Positions 21,947-39,831 of a stretch of DNA of 64,000 nucleotides are shown here, one piece after another. The stretch lies in assembly GCA_020736575.1 (NCBI GenBank), contig JAGPYM010000006.1, positions 496,001 to 560,000 on the forward strand, in the 5' to 3' direction. The notes under the pieces are model-generated. The model was not told the DNA's origin and searched no databases. It saw only the letters and a program-made list of their open reading frames with translations. Position 1 is the stretch's first letter. Each line of letters opens with the position of its first letter. Source of the DNA: Thelonectria olida. Lineage: Eukaryota > Ascomycota > Sordariomycetes > Hypocreales > Nectriaceae. A program made the position numbers and the translations under genes.

Positions 21947-23879
21947 ATGGGCCTCTTCTCTCGCAAAGAGAAGGCCCCCAAGGCCGAGCCCGCCATTAAC
22001 ACCACCCAGTCCAATGCCAGCGTCAACTCGAATCACTCCAGCCTTCGCTCGCCTCCCGGCTTGCGCAACCCTCTGAACCGATCGTCGGCGGCCAGCACCT
22101 CGCCCGGCACGCCCATGTCGCCCTTGTCGCCTGTGAAGCTGCCCAAGATCGACCTGCCCCGGCCTCCGGACCCTCAGCTGGACCCTGCTGGCTACTTGCG
22201 GAGTCTTGGTGCTGTGAGGGAGCGGTGCAAGATTGTCACGGACAAGGCTCTTCGCAATGAGCTGAAGCATTTTGAGGTTGACATGGCAAAATTCCCCGAT
22301 GTGGTTTCGTTTGTGTCGGGAATTATCAGGGTGCGTTTGATCTTTCTTCTTCCCTGCCTTGTGTGCCTTGCCGGACCTTGCTCGGTCACATAGCACAGCA
22401 CAAGATGTTCTGCAACATGTTCCTCCAGCTCAACCACCACTACGACCATTGTCGCTAACCAACTTGTAGAGAGACTACGATGCTCCTTTCACCAGCATTC
22501 CCGGCCACGGCAGATACCAGCACTTTTCCATCGGCGGCCGAGACCGCATCGCTCACCTTCTGTCGACCTGGCCCGACTCGGTCGACAACACGGAGCGCTG
22601 CCGCCGTCTAATCGACTTGTTCGTCGTCAGCGTTCTCCTCGACGCCGGAGCCGGCACCCAATGGACGTACAAGAGCAACGAGAACGGCCGGATATACCGT
22701 CGTTCCGAGGGAATCGCCGTCGCAAGCTTAGAGATGTTCAAGGCTGTAAGTTGTGGCTGACTCGCGCCGCTCCCGCGCTGAGGGAGCATGACCCCCAGCT
22801 GACTCGTGAACTTCAACAGGGCTTGTTTTCGGGAAATGCTAGCAACAAGTTCCAAGTCGACAAGGAGGGCCTGAAGGCTCTCACTGTTGAAAAGCTTACC
22901 ACTAGTCTCCAATCGAAGCCTGGCAATGAGATGGCCGGCCTGCAGGGCCGCACCGACATGCTGGTCCGGCTAGCCAGTGCTCTGGCCGACAAGGACGATT
23001 TCTTTGGCTTTGATGGCCGGCCAGGAAACCTCGTTGGTGCGTATCTTTTGCCATGGGAAGCTCTATACAGGTGCATGTGCTAATGCGAACCCTACCATAG
23101 ACCACCTCCTAGGTCACCCTTCGACGCAGGCTTCTTCCCTGCTCATCGTCCCCCTCCCCGTGCTCTGGAACGTGCTGATGACGGGTCTCGCGCCCATCTG
23201 GCCCCAATCCCGGGCCGCCATCAACGGCGTCTCGCTCGGCGACGCCTGGCCCTGCGCGTCCATGCCGCAGCCCGGCAGCTCGGCCAAGATCTCCGCCTTC
23301 CCCAACAACGCCAACGCCGCCGCCTGGGAGTCCATCCTCCCCTTCCACAAGCTCACCCAGTGGCTCACCTACTCGCTCATGCAGCCCATGCAGTCGCTTC
23401 TCAAGATGCACTTTGCCGGCACCGAGCTGCTGACGGGCCTGCCCGAGTACCGCAACGGCGGCCTGTTCATTGACATGGGCGTCTTGACTCTGAAGAAGGA
23501 CGACACCGAGCGCGGTCTGCAGAACTACAACGACTGGTGCCGACGAAGCGGCCGCACGGGCCTTGAAGTTGCCCCCATGTTCGAGCCCAGCGACGATGTT
23601 ATCGTCGAGTGGAGGGGCGTCACGGTCGGTTTCCTCGATAGGCTCTGCGCCGAGGTGAACAGAACGCTCAAGCCCGACCTGGCTGGCCACGAGCTTAGCC
23701 TGGCGCAGTTGTTGGAGGCCGGCAGCTGGAGGGTAAGATTACCACCCATTCCTCAAGTCTCCCAAGTCTCATATATGCTAACACCATTTCAACAGGGCGG
23801 TCGTGAAATCGCCGAGATCCACCGGCCTAATACCAAGGAGCCCCCGATCCTCATCGAGAGCGACGGAACCGTCTTTTAA
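21947..23879 (+). CDS. urc4: Uracil catabolism protein 4 (URC4/urg3, DUF1688)
   Basis: Five exons: 21947-22330, 22470-22745, 22820-23036, 23101-23732 and 23796-23879; 530 aa. After a Ser/Pro-rich N-terminus, the DUF1688 body starts near PAGYLRSLGAVRERCKIV and continues through GHGRYQHFSIGGRDRI, LLDAGAGTQW and FFGFDGRPGNLVDHLLGHP to the C-terminal ELSLAQLLEAGSWR. URC4 is needed for the fungal URC pathway, which uses uracil as a nitrogen source; its exact reaction is unsettled. The other pathway genes (such as urc1, a GTP cyclohydrolase II relative) are not in the window, so it stands alone here. All four introns keep frame, and the ATG context (CACCATGG) is strong. Confidence 0.93.
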
Positions 23880-24821
23880 TGTTTAAATCTGTAACATTTT
23901 CTTGGCGTGAAAATCAAGAATAGAAAGAGAAAGGGTGAAAGATATGACGGGATCTGGCGGAGGAAGGGCCTCTTTTGTTTTCCTTTTCGTTTCTACAACT
24001 TGTCTTCATGTGAAAGCACCACTAAAGCATCTTGAAAGTATTCAATTTTTTTTTTTTTTCACCTTGATACCCCCCAAGGGTTTTTCCCCTCGTCTCTCTC
24101 CTTACCACACACACACACACACATACACACACCATACACACATTCCTCTCCCCCTTCGAGGGGCGCGGCGCGGGGAAGGGAGATGGCAGATGGGGGGAAT
24201 GGGGGGGCGGCCTTAAAAGTGGCAACAAGCAAAGGGCGGACTGGGGCCTGAGAAATGGGTTTATTAGGCTATACATTAGTTTCCGAATAATGGACAACGT
24301 GCAAAGCAAGGTCGCTAATGGGATTTATGCTTGTTTTTATGGTTTCTTGACGCGATGTTTGTTCAATGGTGGCTTGATATGTGGCATATCTGGGTCGGGA
24401 GCGAGACGTCTTACAGGTTCCATACTAGGCGCTCATACAAGAACACTGCACATAGGTAGAAGCGGAATTTACAACGATCATTCACGGCATAAATGAAGAG
24501 ACGAGGATCTGGCAAAGTGTGTAATGGTAATTATTTTGTTTTTGTGCCGACTCTCAAGTTGAGCCATTGTCGAGTCAGTTCCCGGCACCCGTTTGTTTTG
24601 GTATTTTGACAATCTTTAATTCTCTCTGGTCAGCATTCATGAACAAAAATCGCGGTCAATGGCACCAGGCGAACATGCACTTACTTGAAAGAATACAAGG
24701 CCCCTTTCCTCCACATTTCTTTTCTCTGGCGTCACCTTGACGCGAGTGATTTTCCTTGGCCTTCCCAAGGTTCGACAGGTCTGACCATGCTTGCGAAACT
24801 CTCCCCGATTGCTGTCAGACT
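23880..24821. other. Convergent intergenic region with low-complexity tracts
   Basis: About 940 bp between the ends of urc4 and fal1. It holds a poly-T run near 24045-24060, a CA repeat near 24106-24123 and a G-rich patch near 24180-24210. No gene was seen. Confidence 0.5.
24106..24123. repeat. Dinucleotide microsatellite (CA)n
   Basis: About nine CA copies, followed by further interrupted CA repeats to about 24142. Confidence 0.85.
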
Positions 24822-26133
24822 TTAAGAGATGAGATCGGCAACGTTCATGGGCATCTCGTCGATCTGGGTCGAGTAGTACACTGAAATGGTCAACAACACA
24901 GCCATGTAGATCATGGAGGAAATAAACTTACGTTCGATATCGCGGAGGATGCGGACGTCTTCGGTCGTGACAAAGTTGATAGCAACACCCTTGCGACCAA
25001 AACGACCACTTCGACCAATGCGGTGAATATAATTCTCACGGTTGCTGGGAAGATCGTAGTTAATGACCAAGCTGACCTGCTGGACATCAATACCACGAGC
25101 CCAAACATCAGTCGAGATGAGAACACGACTGTTGCCTTGGCGGAAGTCTTGCATGATGCTGTCGCGCTCCTTTTGGGGCATGTCACCGTGCATGCTGCTG
25201 ACGGTAAAGTTTGCCTCTCGCATCTTGTCCGTGAGCCAGTCGACCTTGCGGCGAGTGTTGCAGAAAATGACAGCTTGCGTAATAGTCAAAGTATCGTACA
25301 AGTCGCACAAGGTATCGAACTTCCAGTCCTCCTTCTCCACTGCAATGAAGTATTGCTTTAGACCTTCGAGGGTCAACTCGTCACGCTTGACCAAAATGCG
25401 AACGGGATCGGTCATGAACTTGGTCGTCATGTCGAGGACATCGTAAGGGAGGGTGGCGCTGACGACCACGACTTGGGTTGCAGGGGGAAGGTATCGGTAC
25501 ACGTCGTAGATTTGCTCTCGGAAACCCTTGTTCAGGAGCTCATCCGCCTCATCCAGAACGAGCATCTTGATGTGTCGGGTGCGCAAGTGTCGTCGTCGAA
25601 TCATGTCGGCCACGCGACCAGGAGTTCCCGACACGATATGCTGGCCATAGTCGAGCTTGCGAATGTCCTCGCCAACGTTGGTACCGCCAATGCACGCGTG
25701 GCACTGGACGTTCATGTAGTCACCGAGGGCCATGACGACTGACTGGATCTGGGTCGCGAGTTCGCGGGTTGGTGATAAGACGAGGGCCTGAGTCTCACGG
25801 ACCGCAGTGTCGATAACCTGCAGCATGCTGATCGAGAAGGTCGCCGTCTTTCCAGTACCGGACTGGGCCTGCGCGATGGTGTCGCGGCCTTTGCAGACCT
25901 GGACAATGGCTCGTGACTGGACGGCGGAAGGCGATTCATATCCATAGGCGTAGATTCCACGAAGGAGGTTCTCTGTGCGAAAGATCAGTCTCGCCGTTTC
26001 GTGAGCTACATGAAACAAACATACCCTTCAACGACATCGACTCGAAGGTGGGATGAACAGTGACCTCCTTGGAGGTGGAAAACTCCATCCGCTCATCCGC
26101 CTTGCGGTCAATTCCTCCGGCGCCTTCAGCCAT
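24822..26133 (-). CDS. fal1: DEAD-box RNA helicase Fal1 / eIF4A-III
   Basis: Three exons, complement of 24822-24880, 24932-25972 and 26025-26133; 402 aa. All helicase motifs are visible: the Q-motif region [38 protein letters not shown] within [15 protein letters not shown], and [11 protein letters not shown]. The C-terminus [20 protein letters not shown] matches eIF4A-III rather than eIF4A-I. The protein is the RNA clamp of the exon junction complex in many eukaryotes and acts in 18S rRNA maturation in yeast. It is divergent from the SF3a subunit 3 gene, with about 300 bp between the ATGs. Confidence 0.95.
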
Positions 26134-26440
26134 GATCGCAATTTTAGTGTCTGAGTGTTGTGTCGGCTAGAAATGTCGTCGTCGCGTCGTAGATGAGGCA
26201 GCTTTTGGAGGGTTCTGAATTTTAGTTGCCTCCAAAGCTTAAAGTCGCGGAGGCTCGGAAATACTTCGGGGCTGTCCACGCTTTGAACGCGACCGGTAAT
26301 TTTTCGACAAGGCAAGCTCCCAGAGCATCATCATCCATCAATGAAAATAAATACAACAAGCAGCCAACTGTTTCACTCTGATAGTGCTGCCTGTTCAAAA
26401 GTATTTTCGAGAACCAGATTACCGCGACGACTCTTGCAGT
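26134..26440. promoter_or_regulatory. Bidirectional promoter region fal1 / sap61
   Basis: 307 bp separate the two ATGs of divergent RNA-processing genes, so both promoters must fit or overlap here. I did not pick out a specific box. Confidence 0.55.
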
Positions 26441-28012
26441 ATGTTGGTCCTCGAAGAGCAGCGCTACATCCACGAGGACTTGGAGCGCCTCGAACAGGGC
26501 ATCGCTGATCGCATTCGCGATGAGCCCAAACATGTGAGTATCCCCAGATGCATAATGACTCTATCACATGTACTGACCCTAAAGCTATAGATTCGCGATC
26601 GCCTCAACCGTGACCATGAGATTTCGCAGTTACTAGACCAAATCCAAACCCAGTCCAAGACCCTCCTCGGCATCTATAAAGACGAAAACGGCGCGCGATC
26701 ACAAGAAATCCAGCAGATCGGCACAGGCGACCCGTTCGAAGAGTTCTACAAGCAACTGAAAGATGTCCGCGACCATCATGCAAGATACCCCAACGAGCAG
26801 GCCGAGAACTCGGAACAGCGCTACAAAGTGAAGCGAAATGATCCGCTGGACCCTGTGCCGTCCATCGTGGATTCACTTTTCTCAGGAGAGGAGGCCTATG
26901 GACGATTTTTTGACATGCATACCTCCCACGAAGCCTATCTCAACCTTCCCGGTGTCAAGCGATTGACGTACCTCCAGTACCTCGAGACATTCGATAACTT
27001 TGCCGCGGGCTATGGTGGCATCAAGCGTGGCGACAAGGTCACTGATCAGTACTTCAAGTATGTTGGTGATCTAGCACAATACCTAGAATCAGTCATGCGA
27101 CGAACACGACCGTTAGAAGACGTGGATAAGGTGCTTGCATCTTTCGACAACGAATTCGAAGCCGCTTGGGAGAAGGATGAGCTCGAAGGCTGGAAGCAAG
27201 AGGATGTCTCAACAAATGGAGCTGCTAAGACGACGAGTTCGGCCGATGCAATCTGGTGCGATGACTGTGAGAAGGAGTTCAAGAACGAAAACGTCTACAA
27301 GAACCATCTTAAGGGTCGGAAGCATCTCAAAGCAGCCGAGCAGCGGAAACAGCGAGCGGAAGATTCGAGCGGTACGGCGAATGGCTCTGGAGCTGGTGGT
27401 GTGTCTGCGACAAGACTAAAGGAACGAGCCGTGGCCGAGCGAGAGTATCGGGTAAAACGATTAGCCAGCGCCATGAGCACAGAGCGAAGCGACACCCGCG
27501 TCAACGTCGAGCGCAAGCAGGGCATGACGGAGCGTGAGCGTCAACAAGAACTCGACAACCTTCTCAACACGCCAGACGGCCCCCAGGAGGTCGTCGAGGA
27601 AGGCGAAGGTGAAGACGAGGACGGTGAGGAGAGGATCTACAACCCCCTCAAGCTGCCCCTGGCTTGGGATGGCAAGCCGATTCCCTTCTGGCTGTACCGA
27701 CTTCACGGTCTTGGTGTGGAGTTTCCCTGCGAGGTTTGTGGCAATTTCGTGTACATGGGTCGTCGCGCGTTTGATAAGCACTTTAACGAGGCACGGCACA
27801 TCTACGGTCTGAAATGCCTGGGTATCACCAACACCACACTGTTCCGAGACATCACGGGTATCGAGGAGGCGTTGAAGCTGTGGGACAAGATTCAGCGGGA
27901 GAAGAAGAGGAGTAAGGTTGACGAGGGTAGTGTGGTGCAGATGGAGGACGGTGAGGGCAACGTCATGCCTGAGAAGGTGTACTATGATTTGCAGAAGCAG
28001 GGCCTGTTGTGA
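26441..28012 (+). CDS. sap61: Splicing factor SF3a subunit 3 (SAP61/Prp9)
   Basis: Two exons, 26441-26533 and 26591-28012, with a 57-bp intron; 504 aa, near the SF3a60 length. The N-terminus (LEEQRYIHEDLERLEQGIAD) and the domain with RNDPLDPVPSIVDSLFSGEE are typical. A matrin-type C2H2 finger, WCDDCEKEFKNENVYKNHLK, is central, and a second one, FPCEVCGNFVYMGRRAFDKH, is near the C-terminus. The subunit is part of SF3a in the U2 snRNP, needed for branch-site recognition. The frame is open upstream of 26441, but that ATG is the first in frame and fits the family start. Confidence 0.95.
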
Positions 28013-28297
28013 AGGGGGCGACGGGAGTCCATGTATATCAATTGGGTGTTGTTCACGGTGGTGTTATCAGTCATAATCTGCGAGTGAATTCGCATATAGG
28101 AAAATTGCATTAAGGTCATTTGATTTCCACCCTTGTTCAATCATTTGTGAAGCCAATCTCTCAAGCAGTCATGAACCCAATTCTCCATCATACCTTGATT
28201 AGTCATCCTCCAGGCACCATCCCCCCTCCAACGCCAGTAAACGGATCCCAACATCAACAGTACAAAGAATCTCATCGCCGTGAGATTCTCAGAAGCC

Positions 28298-29288
28298 ATG
28301 TCGAATCTCGTAAGGCCAATTCCGGCCCTATACACCGTCTACGTCCTCCGCTCAACGATGCGTCATGCGTCTATCTACATCGGCTCAACACCCAATCCGC
28401 CGCGACGACTTAAGCAGCACAACGGCCTGGCTCCTGGGGGCGCCGTGCGCACTGCGCGAGCGACTCTGCGCCCATGGGAGATGATCATCATCGTCACTGG
28501 GTTTCCTAGCATGGTTGCGGCCCTGAAGTTTGAGTATGCGACGATGAACCGTGTGCTTGTGGAAAATACTGACGGCAGCGTTCTCTAGGTGGGCCTTGAC
28601 GAATCCGCACACCTCGCTGCATATCCCTACAGAGTCGCGCATCACCACCTCAACCCACAAGCAGAAAAGGCGCGGCGTAAGACGAAAGCCGATTCACAGC
28701 CTCAAATCTGTCGTGGCCAACCTGCACTTGCTTCTTAATGTCCAGAGCTTTGTGCGATGGCCACTAGCCCTGCATTTTCTCGTCAAAGAGGCTCACAGGG
28801 CGTGGGAAATACGCCTCAAGGCCATTAACGAACCTCCAAGGTCCAACATGAAAGTCTTTACAGATTTCCCTCCCCAAGAACCAATTCAAACGCCATCACA
28901 GGTTCCACGGGGTATTCACGCTTTGCCATTGGATTATGCACCCATGCGTGCATACATTGAGAAGGCACACGACGCCGTGTTATTCGAACGGGAAGGAAAC
29001 TGCGTGCACTGTCACGAAGAACTAAAGACCGGGAAAGGATTGTATCCCATGTGCCCCAACAAGGGGTGCGAGGCCATGGGGCATCTGGATTGCTGGGGCA
29101 AGCATGCTCTCGCCAATGAAGAGGACGGGCCTTTGATCCCAATGGAGTGCAAGTGCCCATCTTGTGGTGGTGAAGTGATATGGGGGGAGATGATAAAGGA
29201 GCTTAGTCTTCGACGAGCAAGCCTCAGGGATGTCGAGAAGATTCTCAAGAAGAAGAAAAGAACAAAGAAGGCAACGGCGCATGACTAG
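28298..29288 (+). CDS. slx1: Structure-specific endonuclease subunit Slx1
   Basis: Two exons, 28298-28533 and 28589-29288, with a 55-bp intron; 311 aa. The GIY-YIG nuclease domain at the N-terminus shows [29 protein letters not shown] with the catalytic-type Arg, and the downstream Glu in ALKFEW, a codon split by the intron. The C-terminal zinc domain has [23 protein letters not shown] and CKCPSC. Slx1 with Slx4 cuts branched DNA such as 5' flaps and Holliday junctions. The gene starts 285 bp after sap61 on the same strand. Confidence 0.95.
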
Positions 29289-31629
29289 AAGATGTTTGCA
29301 TTTAGGCTGGGATGGATGGATCATCGCTTGGTGTTTGGGCGAAAGGGGGAATGGCTCTTTTAACTTTAGGATACCCGCAACTCATTATTCTTCTCTTATT
29401 CTCCTTTGAGTGAATACGGGTCTCTCCTTAGATTTTTTCTTTGAAGTTGAAATAGGCAGAGAATTTGCTTTGTTCGACATTTCTAGGCGCCCGAGTACGT
29501 ACCTGGTGATGAGGCGTGCATTAACGAGTCTTAAGGGATGCCGCTTTGAACACACCTGGGACCTGTGGCTGGACGCAAGGGGGCGCCACAACTACGTGCA
29601 TACCGCTCGGCGTGTTAATCGGATCCAAAAGCAGCAATTGTGCTTTTTTCGGTAATATCAGCTATCCATGCCAGTCGGGACGGGAATCTAATCGCGTCTT
29701 ATTTGTCCGTCCTCTTCTCTCTTCGCATAAAAACCGGTAATTCGGGGTTTCCAGCCAACGTCTCGTAACGTCGGCCCACGACAGGCGTCGCCTCTCATCA
29801 CGCTCACGCCGTCCATGCCCGGGGTTCCCCGCGGCTGCTGACCAGGGACTAGCCCCCTGTGGAGCGGCGCCTTGTGGTGAACGTCATGTCGCGCTGATTG
29901 GCTCGGTAGGGGCCAATTAATTGTTGACCCCTGCCACCTAAAGGCTCGATATCAGATTGATTTTTTTCTGGTAGCTGGCTTTGGGGCCGCCCTTGTTTTT
30001 TTCCTTCTGCCCCGGTTTGGGACAGAGACAGAGGGGGTGGGCAGCAGCCACTTAAAGCATGACGGGGCACATCTGTCAGCGCGTGACTCGACATTGATGT
30101 CACGATCCAATACCAGGCCAGGTTCGAGTAATGCGCCATGACGATGATGCGTCGAAGCATCGAGATACCGAGTCTGAAGAAGTTGAAATACGGCTCGCGC
30201 TTTGCGAGCAAGAAAGGGGCCATGCGAGAAATTGCAGGCGTGCGTGCATTGGCGCCGTCGAGTCCGGCCATGTTGAGTCGCCATGCAGTTCTAGTTTGCG
30301 CCGCATGTCTCTGGTGCCCAAGTGCGTTCTGTCGATCCCTAGGTCGACAAAGCACTCTCGCGGCCGGGCCACCTGCTAGAGTCGCCGAGGGTGGGACATC
30401 GTGACCGAGTTTGCGTCGCGGTTACAGTGCGCCTATGCCATCAGACCTTGGCTACCTGCATCGGGAAAATCGACGTGATGCCAGCGACCGATCCCTTGCT
30501 CGTCCGGACGTCGCTAGCCGGATCTCTAGCAAGGAGAATCCGATCGTAAAAGGCGATGGAGGCTCGGATTGAGACAATTTGTCGTAGCGTGTGCGCGATA
30601 GCATTAATTCAGCTCGTCCGTCCTCTCTAGCTGACGTTTGGGTCTCATGGAATATGGGGGCCCTTCTCTGTCTCGGTAATGGGGGTTTGCAGCCCGGTCG
30701 GATGTCGTCGCAGGTGGGTCCGTCACAGAAGAACACGGGTCCCTGTCGTAAATGCAGCTTCTTCCTTCACCACGAGGAGCAACAAAGCAGCAATGGGCAT
30801 TTGAGCGTGTCACCCGTGTCGGCCGCATCAGTCGCCATGGCTAGAGATGAATAAAGGGTGCACTTGGTGGTCGGTGCAGCTCCTGAAGGGCGTTCCTGCC
30901 GTCGTTTTCAAGTTCACGACTGCGGGTCCGAGGACCACCGGGTCTCCCGTTGGTAAGGAAGGCACGCCGCAGACGTCGGGGCATTGTCATCGACTCAAAG
31001 AGGGCTGCAGCAGTCGCAGCCACAGGGAGACCTCCCGCAAGAAGGGAATCCGTTTCTGTCCACGATAACCTTTTCGTATTTTTAAGCACTACACGTCCGC
31101 CGTTCCCAATCCACCCCGTTGTCGCTGCCTCTCTCTCCGTGAGGTGGGCCGGGCTGGGTGGCATTGGCGTCGGCGCTGGCAGGTGTTGTTGGTAAGCGTA
31201 TTCACAGAAGACAGGGCATCTCCAGAGGGAGATACGTACTTAGCTCACTCCAGGGTGCCACTCAGCGAAGCGCAGGGCAAGAGCGCTCCTACCTTAGTTC
31301 CAAAAAGTAACCTCCTGCCGCTGCACAGGGCGGCAGGTCACAGTGTATCCGTCCTCTATTTTTGCTAATATACTTAGCCTCCCGCCTATTTTCCTTGTCA
31401 ACCCAGGTACTCGGCCCAGTTCCCGTTAATTGAACTTCAAGTCAGGAAAGTCCCAGCCGCACCTCCAGATCTGGATCCTCGACCCATTCTTTCCCACCTC
31501 CCACACGCCCACACCCACACCCGCTTCCCACGCCCACCCTCGACCCTCTCCTTCCTTCCGTTCTTCCTTCTCTCTTCTTCTCGCTCTCTCTCAAACGTCC
31601 TCACCCACATTCACCAGGGCAAGAGCTGC
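29289..31629. other. Gene-free region upstream of the KDM5 gene
   Basis: About 2.3 kb with only short, two-strand open frames. It holds an inverted CCAAT pair near 29.9 kb and a CT/CA-rich stretch at about 31480-31610 that looks like transcribed leader of the demethylase gene. Confidence 0.5.
29897..29917. promoter_or_regulatory. Inverted CCAAT-box pair
   Basis: ATTGGC (29897-29902) and GCCAAT (29912-29917) form an inverted repeat with a 9-nt spacer. CCAAT is the site of the fungal CBC/Hap complex. It is more than 2 kb before the KDM5 ATG and about 600 bp after slx1. Confidence 0.4.
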
Positions 31630-31887
31630 ATGACTCGGTCACTTCTCATCAACTCTTTTCCCTTTGAATATCTTCACCTCTCCTATCCTATACCCACCCG
31701 TTCCTCTACCGTGCCGACTTGCACCACTTTCTTTTTCCTTCGTCCCGTGTTAGTTGGTTGGACCCATCCTCCAACTCTCCGTGTGCCTGCGTTAGCTTTT
31801 CCCTTCGCAACGTCGATATTGACCTCACCAGTGGCCATCGCGGCTTCGATCAATCCTCGAGGCCCCCCTCCTTGTCGGTATAGCTGA
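31630..31887 (+). other. Upstream ORF in the putative KDM5 leader
   Basis: An ATG-started frame of 85 codons, rich in Pro/Ser/Thr, with no recognisable fold. Two shorter uORFs follow: 31953-31970 (5 codons) and 31990-32019 (9 codons). If the mRNA starts upstream of 31630, all three precede the main ATG and could limit translation. The transcript start is not known. Confidence 0.4.
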
Positions 31888-32019
31888 TCGATATATTCCT
31901 GCTTGGTTTTACTCGTCCTGCGGCCAGGGTCTAGTTGTTTCTACCCGCTGCCATGCCCGTGGTTCTTTGACAACCAGCCTCGATCCAGCATGAACTCGTC
32001 GCCTGCTTCATTCCCTTGA

Positions 32020-37727
<5,708 letters not shown>

Positions 37728-38645
37728 GTTGATGATATGGGAATAAGCAGACATGAGACCAGGGCGTTATGATCTAAGTGCAAAAGGCGAAGGTATTTGG
37801 AGTTATGGTGCGGCCAGACGATGCAGAGCCCTGCGATGGAGGGTCACGTGTATTATTTAATGTCTTCTTTATTTTCTCACTTTTTCTTTTCCTCTTTTCG
37901 AGGTGTATATGTAGGGCGTTATGATCAAATTATAGGGTTGTTAGGCATAGTAGTGGATGCCTAAAACAAAGACGAAACAGGAGAGTGGGCTCTTGTGAAA
38001 GGGAGATTCATGGATAAGATATAATGAATGTGATATTTTGACGCTCGAAAAGTATTGATCCCCGATTGTTATTCTGAATGTGTAGATGCGAAGGACCACT
38101 ACCATCGCCTGCGGACTCTGAAAGCTGAGCACCAATGATTATGTTGATTCACTCAGGTCTGTGTGAGATCAATCAAATAGGAACGAACTTGAGTGGGAAA
38201 TAAAACAGAATCTAAAAATTGATATTGTCCAGGGCGTTGAGCCCGGAATCCGTCTAGCAAAAAGGCAGTGTTAAAAAACCAACGACCACATCCCATCCAA
38301 CCCAACAGCGCTGTTGAAACAAGACCGAAATTTGTTGAAGACATGGTCTCTCGCCAGAGGGGGAAACCTCGCGCAGTATGTAAATCCGTTCTAACGCCGA
38401 CTGAAAAATCCAACAAGAAGCAAAAGAGGGTTGTAAGGACTGAGAAAGGAGTAAGAAGCCCTGGGTAGTCGAGGTTTATGTACGGCGTTGCACGCAGTTA
38501 TATACGTCTCGATTCATTGTGCGTTTTTTGTCGTCATTTTTAGGTCCGTCAGGCGTACTTTGTTCATCACACGTAACTTTTTCGACATCTCCTAGGAAAG
38601 TTCCTGAGATTGGTTTCGAAAGAGAAAGAGTCGTCTGTTCTCCTT
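37728..38645. other. Convergent 3' region kdm5 / fol2
   Basis: About 920 bp between two gene ends that face each other. It is AT-rich and has no recognisable coding sequence. Confidence 0.55.
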
Positions 38646-39831
38646 TTACCGGTTGACACCGACAAGACTGAGGAACTCGTTGCGAGTCTTGCTCTTGCGC
38701 TCGAAGCATCCGAGGACACAGCTAGTAATAGTAGTTGTGCCCGTCTTCTCAACTCCGCGCATCACCATGCACAGGTGGCTCGACTCCATGACGACGGCGA
38801 CGCCCTGGGGCTTGACAATTTCCATGATAGCGTGGGCGACCTCCTTAGTCAGGCGTTCCTGGATCTGCAGGCGACGGGCGTACATCTCGGCAATGCGCGG
38901 GAGCTTGGAAAGGCCGATGACGGTGTCGGAGGGGATGTAGCCGATGTGCATCTATGTAAGAGAAGGCCATGGTTAGCCATGGGCGTCATTTATGGAACTA
39001 TTCGAGAAACTCACCTTGCCGGTAAATGGTACGAGATGGTGCTCGCAAAGAGAGTTGATCTCAATGTCCTTGACAATGACCATCTCATTATGTCCCTCGG
39101 AGAAAAGAGCATCGTTAATGATATCCTCGACGTTGACCTGGTATCCCTTGGTCAAGAAGAGCAGCGCTTTTGCGTAGCGCGAAGGCGTGGCCAGCAAGCC
39201 CTCGCGATCCGGATCCTCGCCGACGCACTCGAGCAGCGTCCGCACAGCGCCGCTCATCTTTTCCAATCGCTTCTCGGCTTCCTCGGCGGTTTCTTCTCGT
39301 CGCTGTCGGGTTCCGCGACCTGTGCAAGGGTCAGTCACGTCATCTTGGGCCGGGGTTTGGTCTTCAGTCCGCCCAAGCCTCACACCATCATTGGGGAGCA
39401 AAAGAGAGAGAGAAGGTAGCGAAGAACTTGAACAAACGAGAGAACGTACTTGGTCGGCTCAGGCCATCAAAGTCAATAACTGGACTGGGCGATCGCGGTC
39501 GGGGTTGATTAGCTTGGAGGGTGCCCTTCTTGGCGACGGGTTTATCGCGAGGATCCCGAGCCGCCTTGCTCATGCTGCTGCGGCGATTCTCAAAGGCATT
39601 GTGACGGCCATTGAGGGCCGCCGTCAGGCTGTCCGACGTGGCATTTGTGTTGTTCTTTCCGTTGCGGTTACGGTTGCGGTTACGGTTGCGAGTGCGCTTC
39701 TTCTTTTGGGTGGAGTCGCCGCTGCTGCTGGAAGAGCCTGAGGCGCTGGCAACGTCGAAGTTGGCCTTCTTGGAGGAGACGCCGTCGACGGCGACAGTGG
39801 TGATGGCAGCGTCGTCTTCAGCGGGAGCCAT
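38646..39831 (-). CDS. fol2: GTP cyclohydrolase I
   Basis: Three exons, complement of 38646-38951, 39015-39319 and 39450-39831; 330 aa. The catalytic core carries the zinc site: Cys and His of [11 protein letters not shown], and the later Cys of [11 protein letters not shown]. The family blocks [21 protein letters not shown] and [19 protein letters not shown] are intact, the latter across intron 2. The enzyme makes dihydroneopterin triphosphate, the first step of folate and pterin synthesis. A non-conserved N-terminal extension of about 130 residues contains an Arg-Asn repeat ([16 protein letters not shown]) from a short tandem DNA repeat. The gene is divergent from TAF11. Confidence 0.95.

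Noticed and set aside
21421..22026. 201-codon minus-strand frame
   Set aside because: Its Glu/Arg-rich translation is just the complement of the CT-rich urc4 leader.
30131..30404. Overlapping frames on both strands near 30.2 kb
   Set aside because: Several frames are open at once, which indicates GC-rich composition and not a gene; no motif was seen.
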